This document shows, in pieces, positions 56,765 to 64,000 of a stretch of DNA of 64,000 nucleotides. The DNA is taken from the NCBI GenBank assembly GCA_015680685.1, contig MNCI01018006.1:92682-156681 (forward strand). The letters are read 5' to 3'. How positions within the stretch are numbered: the first letter of the stretch is position 1; every line of letters begins with the position of its first letter. The position numbers were made by a program, and so were the translations under genes. The DNA is from Gnetum montanum (Eukaryota > Streptophyta > Gnetopsida > Gnetales > Gnetaceae). The notes beneath the pieces were generated by a model. The model was not told the DNA's origin, made no database searches, and saw nothing but the letters and a program-made list of their open reading frames with translations.

Positions 56765-58329
56765 AAAATAAAAATTTATTATTGTCTAATCTAAAAAACC
56801 AACACTGTGGTCATCAGGAAAGGAGCTCATAAGTTAGATTATGAACTAGAATGCTCCTTGGAGGCATCCAAGAGTTGGAAATATGCCTCATAAAGTTGTT
56901 TTTAGGGATTATGATGCTCAAACTTATGTAAGATAATGTTAAAACCACACTTACTCTTGATTTGTGGTGAACAGAAGAAGTAAGAGTAACACCTACTATG
57001 TGGAGCATCCACTTGCAATTTCGTAATGGCTCAACATTGTGAGTGAAAATATTTGATGCTAAATTTCCTACAAGATGGTAGTGGTTACATGCATAAAGTA
57101 GTTGATTGGTCTAACGCTAGAGTAGTGACATCCTCATTAGTATTAACAATCAACTAGGACATTTCTTTTCTTGCTCCTATTTGATTGTCTAATTGATTTA
57201 TTCTTTCAAATTAAAATATTTATTTAATTGTATGGTTTCTTATCTATATTTTCTTTCCTTTTTTAAGTTTGTGATGCTCAAATCATGTATTATATTTCAT
57301 CATTATACTCTTATTCTTAATGGTAATATGTATCTTATTTATCCAAGTTCGATAACTCATACCTCAATTGTCAAGGAGAGGTACAAAATCAAGTATGATT
57401 TAAAAAAAAATTCCTTATCACATTTTACATACCTAGTTATTTTGGAATATTGGCTCTAATAATGTTTCATATGTTATCCTTGGCTTTTATTCTTTTCATC
57501 ATTCTTACTTGCATTTTTTGCAATGGATGTATACAATCTTGAGGAACTTACATGATTTTTTAGCATTTTTCATACAAATTTAGTGTCAACAATTATATTC
57601 CATATACTAAAGTTCACAACCAAATGAATTCAAACAAGCTCAAGCCTCAATGGTGGAACTAACTAAAAGACAAATACCATTCAAACCACCAATTGAACCT
57701 AACCCAACTGAACCTCCCTAACTAAGAATATCTAAAGGTTAGAAGTCTTATTCCTGGAATACCAAGTGGGGATGGACATGCATGTCAACAACTACTAGAA
57801 GCAAAGTTGAATGATCTGTTGGTAGATTCTATTGATCCAAAAAATATCTAAGAGAAGGCTGAAACTCATGCAACCTAAGGTCACGCAAGCAAGTTAGTGC
57901 CTTGAATAATGAAAATAAGAGAAAATGAAACTATATTAGGTACTACCATGGGAACAAGGACTAATATGAGACCAAAGTAGGATTGTTCAAGTGAGGATGC
58001 CAAGCTTAGAAATGCAAGTCTAGAAATATCCACTATACCCTTAGTACTATGACATCATGGGCTTCTTTATTTATATCAAATGTATTATAATATTTTCATT
58101 TATTAAATGCATTGATATGCATAAGTAAACTTTGTAATTCACATTCTTATTGTCTTTGGTGTTTACAATTGGTTCGCTATGCTTACTATTGATAAACTTC
58201 ATGTGTTTTTGGCCAAAGGGATTCCTATCATAAATGATGAGTAGCAAGTATGCCCAAAACTCCATGATACTATCTACTAGTGTCATGGTAGAGTGTATCA
58301 TAATTCATGGATAGTACTAATGTTAGTGT
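56765..58329. other. Unassigned AT-rich stretch
   Basis: No convincing gene. A weak plus-strand reading near 57,640-58,000 (KRQIPFKPPIEPNPTEPP, RYYHGNKD) hints at a decayed Gag C-terminus but is too broken to assign. Confidence 0.3.
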
Positions 58330-59100
58330 TTAAGAGGTTATTTGGTAATCATGAATCATTATCTTCTCACTTTAACTAGTAGTGGCTCTAGTGCATATGG
58401 ATTAATCCAAGGTGGAATGTATGATTACAATATTATTCAACTATTTAATAAAATAATATAAAATATAGAAATTAGTTAATTAATTAATCTAATTAACTAA
58501 AGATCAAGGTCTCTTCTAGCCTAAGGGTGATGAGTGTCTAATCTCACCTTGTTGTACATATTCTGAACTTATGCATTCATCAATCGCATTACCAACAATC
58601 ATGTTACTTGACAAACCAAGAAATAATGTTATTGGAATTAATTACTGACCATATGTTTATGCTTAAAGTTGGTCACCCTCATTCTACCAAGTTACTAATA
58701 TGTGTGGGAAGATAAATTATTAAGCTCACCAAATCAAAAAGTAAATAACATAGGAAAATAAATGTTATAAAGTAAATATAATCTAAGTCAAAGTGTTCTA
58801 ATGGAAGAGAATCAATCTCAATCTTTATTACCACTCATGCCATATGTTTAGGTACATTCCACTTAAATAAATATGTACAATTGACTCAAAATACATTGCA
58901 AGTGCTCACTAACTTCTACTAAAATTCAAAAAACAAACTGATAGTGTTTTGATGTTGCTACATTAATTGATGTCATTAATGCAATAGGTGAGGGATATTT
59001 ATAGGAAAAATAACCCTTATGATATTACATATGTGATATTGTAGTTGAGCCTATAATATCGCATTTGTAATATCACAGCCCATTTTATTGGTGTTCATCA
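58330..59100 (-). repeat. F2: LTR-like copy of the F family
   Basis: On the minus strand starts TGATGAACACC at 59,100, has GATATT/GATATCGCA-type motifs (59,016-59,080) and TATA CCTATAAATATCC (about 59,000). It then aligns with F1 through CTAGCCTAAG...GATGA and further. The far end is approximate. Either a solo LTR of a related element or an outer LTR. Confidence 0.55.
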
Positions 59101-59819
59101 CATATGAATTCTAAATTTGCATGAATGATCTATGGTTGTGCTTGTGTAAAATTGGTTTCTTTGCAAAATTACTTATAACAACTTAAATTTTGTACTAAAA
59201 AAAATAATTATTCAAATTATAGATAGTAATTCATAGCAAAAATTTTAATTCTAGAGCAAAATTGGAGTTAACCAAGATTATTCATTTTCTTCAAATCTCT
59301 TTGGTATATGTATTGATGAAATGCAAGATTGATTATACAATGGTCAATATAGTCATACCATCAAAATTGGATTCCAAATAGTGAATCTTCTTATATAGAA
59401 GGTATGCAAAACATATTATAAATTTTAGAAAATTATTTATATTCATCTTATTTTCAAGTAAACTTGGATAAACTAGATTGATGATTTGGGATACAAAAAT
59501 GCATAGTATAAGTTCCATTTTGGAGGTACTAATGCACAAATAGTACATTCTTTTAAATACTTAGATCTCATTTATATGAATATTTATATGTGAGGGGAGT
59601 GCATCAAAGAAACAATAGCAAGAGTTTTCATAGTTTTGTATGCTTTTAAAAACAAGTGCAAAGATTTAAGATTCTAAGTTTGTAAGGTTAGAAAATAAAT
59701 TTTAAAAACTATCATCTATCTTATTATACTATATAGATGTGCTATTTAAAGATATAGACTCAATGCCAAAATTTGAAAAAATATTATACTTCTACCAATG
59801 AGTTACACATTGATGAGTG
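59101..59819. other. AT-rich stretch between LTR-like copies
   Basis: No ORF or repeat recognised. Confidence 0.4.
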
Positions 59820-60664
59820 GCAAGGTACCCCGACACTCAACCATACGAATACAAGCGTTACACGTGCGATCTGGTCGAACTCCGCAGATGTGACTAGTTG
59901 TGGCATCTAGACAGTTAGCCTTAGGTCACAGTTCATTATCTTCCCACCTAGACTAGTATTAGCTTTGTCACGTATGGTTTAGTCCAGAGTGAGGTGTATG
60001 ATGGATTTCTAGCCTAATGCTACTCCTGAAGACAATGGAAAGTAATATTATCTAATCTAGGAGAGAAAGGGTAAGAGAATCTAATCTAGCCTAAGTGCGA
60101 TGACCATCTATTCCTTGATTATCCATACACATATTGGACTTCGTGCACAACTACCACTAGGATTACCAAGCACAGATCCTAGGTACGCTACTAGGTTGCT
60201 AAGTAGTCACACTTAAATGCTCGTAATCAAGTTGTACTAATTTAGCATTTTAACATGAGATAAGGTTGATAGGATATTAACTAGGAAAGTAGTAAATGAA
60301 AATTAAATAAATAATTAATCTAAGTGAATGCTGTGATGAAGTAATCTTGATCTTTATTTCTAGTCATGTGCATGTCCAAGTATGTCACACTCGAATAAAG
60401 GATGTCGTACAATTACAATTACCACATTGTGGGCATACACTGGAAAATAATTCTATCTCTGGAGGGGTAAAACTGCGAGAGCTTTGCTAAGGGACTAAAT
60501 CTAAGTTGTGAAACAAGGGAGAGCTACCTCTTATTTATAGGACTGGCAGCAAGTTGTGATATCGTGTACGCACTATCGTAGTAAAGGACGCGATATCGCA
60601 TTTGGGCATGTGATATCGCATACATGATATCGCAATCATGATTGCCCCAAATGACATCTCATCA
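59820..60664 (-). repeat. F1: 3' LTR of element F
   Basis: On the minus strand a polypurine tract GTCGTGGGG (60,666-60,675) precedes TGATGAGATGTC at 60,664, the same junction as in E at 36,985. U3 is short, carries four GATATCG(CA) motifs at 60,557-60,635, then TATA CCTATAAATAAG at about 60,534-60,545. The inner/outer end near 59,820 is approximate. Confidence 0.65.
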
Positions 60665-60825
60665 TACCCCACGACTGAATAAAAACTTGTTCTTGAGTTA
60701 CAGTGATTACATAGTGGATAGCTATGGGATTATTAGATGGAAAAATGGAATGATTCCACAGTGTAGAAAGAAAAAAAATGAAGACACAACACACAGAATA
60801 TGCTACAACTATAAAAATTTGGAAT

Positions 60826-62416
60826 TCATGTAGTTCCTGGTGGCAGTGGCTCCTCCATTGGTGCTTTTCCTTTGTCTTGTGCTCCAAGCTTTGAGGCTTG
60901 ATGACATTGAAGTATGGATTGGAGCTTCTCCTCTTCCGTCCAAGGGTCTTGTGTCGTCCATGCTAATGTTCCAAAATTTGATGGAGTCAGCACTTCCCAC
61001 GAACAGGGTAGTTGTGAAAACATTTGGTTGGCCTTGACATACCAAGCCACAAACACCCATCGTTCCTCCTCATAGGCTCTAGCTTTATCCTCGTACTCCT
61101 AAAAATTTGCTAGCCATCGAGCCAAGTCTATTGTGACATCTCTCTATCCTTGGTAGCTGGCTTTTACCACCTCAAGTTCAAAATTTGTAACTTTCAGTTT
61201 CTCCACCAGCTTCTTGCATTCTACAAATTCTGCTTCATATTTGATGTGGGTGGTTGCTACTTGCTACTCGAGCTCTGACCTTGAGCACCCTGCTATTAAC
61301 ATGGCAAGGTTGAAATATCTCAAATTTTCCAACTCCATGTACTTTGTCAAATCTTGAATTTGCAGGTCTCAATTCTTAACTTCCTCTTGGTGGGCAAAGG
61401 CATATGTGTCCAATATAGCCCACCAGTCAGTGTGTTGAGCACTGATAGTGTCGATTTGGGCCTTGGCCATATGGATCTTCTTTTCAAGGACCTATTTATA
61501 CATCCCCACCTGATCGCAGAAATGCTCCTTCAGCTTCTCATGTTATTTAGCCTCGTTCTGCCATGCACTTATCTCAATCGCTGACTTTTGACGAATGGCA
61601 CATACCTCGTCCATTAAGAGGGCTCGATTTTCTCTAGCTAAATGGCTTACGTCTCGGTTAACCTAGATGAATTATTCTCGTAATTGATGAAAGTGTTCAT
61701 CGAAAACATTCTTTTGCTTTTCTATAGTAGTCAACCGAAGGTTCTCTGCAACCAACTACTTGTTTTTTCCTGTAAGGACTTGAGTGCCTTAAGATGCACA
61801 TGAGTTTGCACCTCTGCTACAAAGGCATCCCAAACAGCCTTCTCCTTTTCATCAGCCATCCTTTTATTCTCTATCAATAGTTTATTAAGTTGCTTAGTTA
61901 TAAAAGTGTCCAGCTAGTTCTGAGCAACCTTTGGCCCTGTATTCAGAAGGTTTAATACTTCCAAAATGGCTTAACAGAGAAATCAATAGTCACATTATAA
62001 TTGTTAATCATGGTGCCTTCTCCCTATTGTGCCAAAATTAGTACATCTCTCCTAGGTACCAGGCCTCGCTTTTAGAGAGGGTAGGCCATAATGGGGATCC
62101 TTTGAGTGATCCCTAATAGCCTCAAGAGAAAACTTTGCAAATGATTCAAAGTTCAATTCCACAATCACCACAGTGAATGTGGACTTCTCATGGATAGCCT
62201 GAATGCAATCTTGGGGCAACATGAGTTGTTGTCCCCATTCAGGCACTGCAGGAGCTCCTCCTTCTGCCTGCCCAGAGGAGGTTCTTCTTGATGAATGCTA
62301 AATGATTGCTCCTCCTATTCTGCATGTTATCCGGCAGGGCCTTATCTTCCACCTCTCTAAGATCGTTTGCTTCCACCTTGGGTACGACCTTCCTGTTGTC
62401 CACATTTCAAGGCCAT
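60826..62416 (-). pseudogene. Env-position ORF of element F
   Basis: Start ATGGCCTTGAAATG at 62,416 directly follows TTGCAG, as in E. Early block: CIQAIHEKSTFTVVIVELNF, comparable to E's LTQACLEIKSQEIQRSILHE region. It then passes into a coiled coil (ENRALLMDEVCAIRQKSAIE, YMELENLRYFNLAMLIAGCS) that matches E's coiled coil, and ends WEVLTPSNFGTLAWTTQDPW, KGKAPMEEPLPPGTT with a stop at 60,826. The Transposase_32-like middle region of E (about 1.1 kb) is absent. Many TAG stops. Function unknown; position as for env-like genes. Confidence 0.65.
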
Positions 62417-62639
62417 CTGCAACTACACAGGTCAAGCGTTAGTAAGGTTGTTTTTGAAATTGAGTTATACCCTACTGCTTGCCTTAATTAATGATCTTAT
62501 TTTATCTCTGTGTGATCTTGCCCAAAGGTTTGTAATAATGGGTCCCCTTTTACTTAGGTGGTTTTTCAATTTTTTATTTACCAATATACCTAAGGATTAA
62601 ATGATTTTTGGGCACAAATATTCTAAGTGTTATAGTTAA

Positions 62640-63006
62640 TTACCCTAAATTATGTCCTTTGGACGATGATAAATTTCAAAAAGGTTAGGCACTTTTCGGC
62701 ACATGACCCTCCCTCACGACTAAGCTGAAAACTCTAGGTTCAAGCAGGTTCAGATGAAATGAAAATCGGAGTATCAATAAGCGAGATATAGTGAGAAAAG
62801 CAAGGGTTGCTCAATTGCAAGTCGTAGAGAAAAAATTTCAAAAACTCCCCTGTGTGAATGGCAAAAATGATGCTAAGTGTTGCAGGGGGTCACCTATTTC
62901 TAGATTGTGGTGATGCAATATTGCGTACGATACATCGCGTATGCGATATCACATTGAACGCGATATTGTGTACATGATATCATGGTCCCAATGACATTAG
63001 ACATCA
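62640..63006 (-). promoter_or_regulatory. F3: LTR-like promoter segment upstream of the env-position ORF of F
   Basis: On the minus strand it starts TGATGTCTAATGTCATTGGG at 63,006, alignable with F1's TGATGAGATGTCATTTGGGG. It carries GATATCATG, GCGATATCACA and similar motifs at 62,922-62,990, then a mutated TATA position (CTAGAAATAGG). It lies about 510 bases before the ORF start, as the E internal promoter does in E. Confidence 0.5.
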
Positions 63007-64000
63007 CAAAAATACTAAAAATTTTTAAGGGTTATTTTGAAATCAACATTGTAAATTGAGGACATTGAGCTATTATGAAGGATTTCTAGGGGAATTCCAT
63101 TAATTCGAAAGGCACAATTAATGATGATGGTGTGGATTTTATCAATAAAACCTCGGGTGGTAAGAAAAATGTTATGTAATGGTACATAGGAACATTATTA
63201 TTCAAATGGATAGTAGTAGGGAAAGAAAATTGTTAAAATTATACTGAGGGTAAGAAATGGTGTGTGTGAGCTATGTCATAAGTGAAGATTACAAAATATT
63301 ACACAAGTGGATCCTCCCCAAAGCAGTTTCTAACCTATAATGCCCTTGTGTAACCACACTTAAAGTGTTTGTGGGCACTAGAAGGGTTAGATGTAATCCA
63401 CACTAATTCCAAAAAACATAAACATGTAAATATCACCATAATGAGGTAAGAACTCTATGTTACACATGACACGAGCTACAATTACATGAACAGTAAGATG
63501 AGATGAACATCGTAGAGATTGGGACCTGAGGTAACTAACCCAGGGCATAGTGAATCCTGTGTGTAAAGCATGATTAAGGTGTCATTACCCCATCGTTCCA
63601 AGATCAGGACCAAGTCCAATCCTCTGACCAGTGACATCACATTATTTCATCCCATGATGAACAACTATGAGAGTACTATAACAACAAGGTGTACGATCAC
63701 TTGGCATTTTATTCAAGGGAGGAGTGACTTCTGTTTTATGGCACTTTTTTTTTCTTTTTCTTTTCTCTTTCTTTTTTTTTCTTTTTTGAATATTGAATCC
63801 AGAGAAGCTGCCAACCTTTAGGCATGGATGCATATCTTTCTAGTGGGACCCCCTAGAACAGCATTGGATTTATGAGTGCCCTTTTGATTACTCTTACTTC
63901 CATTTTTCATTAGATCTACAAGTATCTTAGTACAACCACATTGCATGATAACTCCCACAGACGTCACCAAAGAGAATCCGCAAGTCCCTTTGATGTCACA
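63007..64000. other. Unassigned right end of window
   Basis: No supported gene. A long T/TC-rich tract occupies about 63,746-63,786; the short ORFs overlapping it are low complexity. Confidence 0.4.

Noticed and set aside
63746-63786. Poly-T tract as the tail of a retroposed gene or LINE/SINE
   Set aside because: No element body or target duplication was found next to it; it is mixed T/C low complexity.
1-64000. tRNA, rRNA, CRISPR arrays or bacterial operons
   Set aside because: None seen; the gene content and intron signals are those of a plant nuclear genome.

Overview
The window is a transposon-rich stretch of a large plant nuclear genome. A gymnosperm or another seed plant with slow turnover of LTR elements would fit, but nothing here fixes the species. 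No intact host gene, rRNA, tRNA or CRISPR array was recognised. Nearly everything readable is decayed Ty3/gypsy retrotransposon, inserted into one another, plus AT-rich sequence I could not assign. Stop codons in the old genes are mostly CAG-to-TAG changes, as expected from deamination of methylated plant DNA.

Layout. (1) Bases 1-13,773: element A, minus strand, a very large Tat-lineage Ty3/gypsy element entering with its 5' LTR at 12,230-13,773 and running off the left edge inside integrase. (2) Bases 13,774-19,732 and 36,341 to about 37,180: element E, an Athila-like element on the plus strand (RNase H, integrase, then an env-position ORF). (3) Bases 19,733-36,340: element B, plus strand, a second copy of the A family with both LTRs, inserted into E's env-position ORF. 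(4) Bases 40,689-47,264: element C, a minus-strand chromovirus with both LTRs, an initiator-Met-type primer site and a chromodomain. (5) About 51,600 to 55,800 or beyond: element D, a minus-strand Tat-like gag remnant with primer site and repeat-bearing LTR. (6) Bases 58,330-63,006: element F, a minus-strand Athila-like remnant with several LTR-like segments and the same env-position ORF as E.

Main discovery. In A and B, protease and reverse transcriptase are separated by about 5 kb. That segment has the form of a sense-strand intron, with a phase-0 donor candidate and a conserved branch site and acceptor. Lying wholly inside it, on the opposite strand, is a gene with its own eight exons and seven introns. 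The exon lengths in B add to exactly 3,297 nt (1,098 codons plus stop), with phases matching at every junction. Most exon lengths are identical in A. The gene has its own conserved TATA-like promoter. Its introns can survive retrotransposition because the genomic RNA is the other strand. The predicted protein has a possible HAD-like N-terminus, a conserved central region, a coiled coil and an acidic tail.

Second discovery. In E, and less completely in F, a copy of the element's own LTR promoter segment lies upstream of the env-position ORF, whose ATG sits directly on a splice acceptor. This suggests a private promoter for that gene, made from LTR sequence. Other points of note are dense GCGTAA motifs and a perfect palindrome in the A/B LTRs, a cluster of GATATCGCA motifs in the F LTRs, tandem repeats that may seed satellites, and five stop codons shared by A and B.
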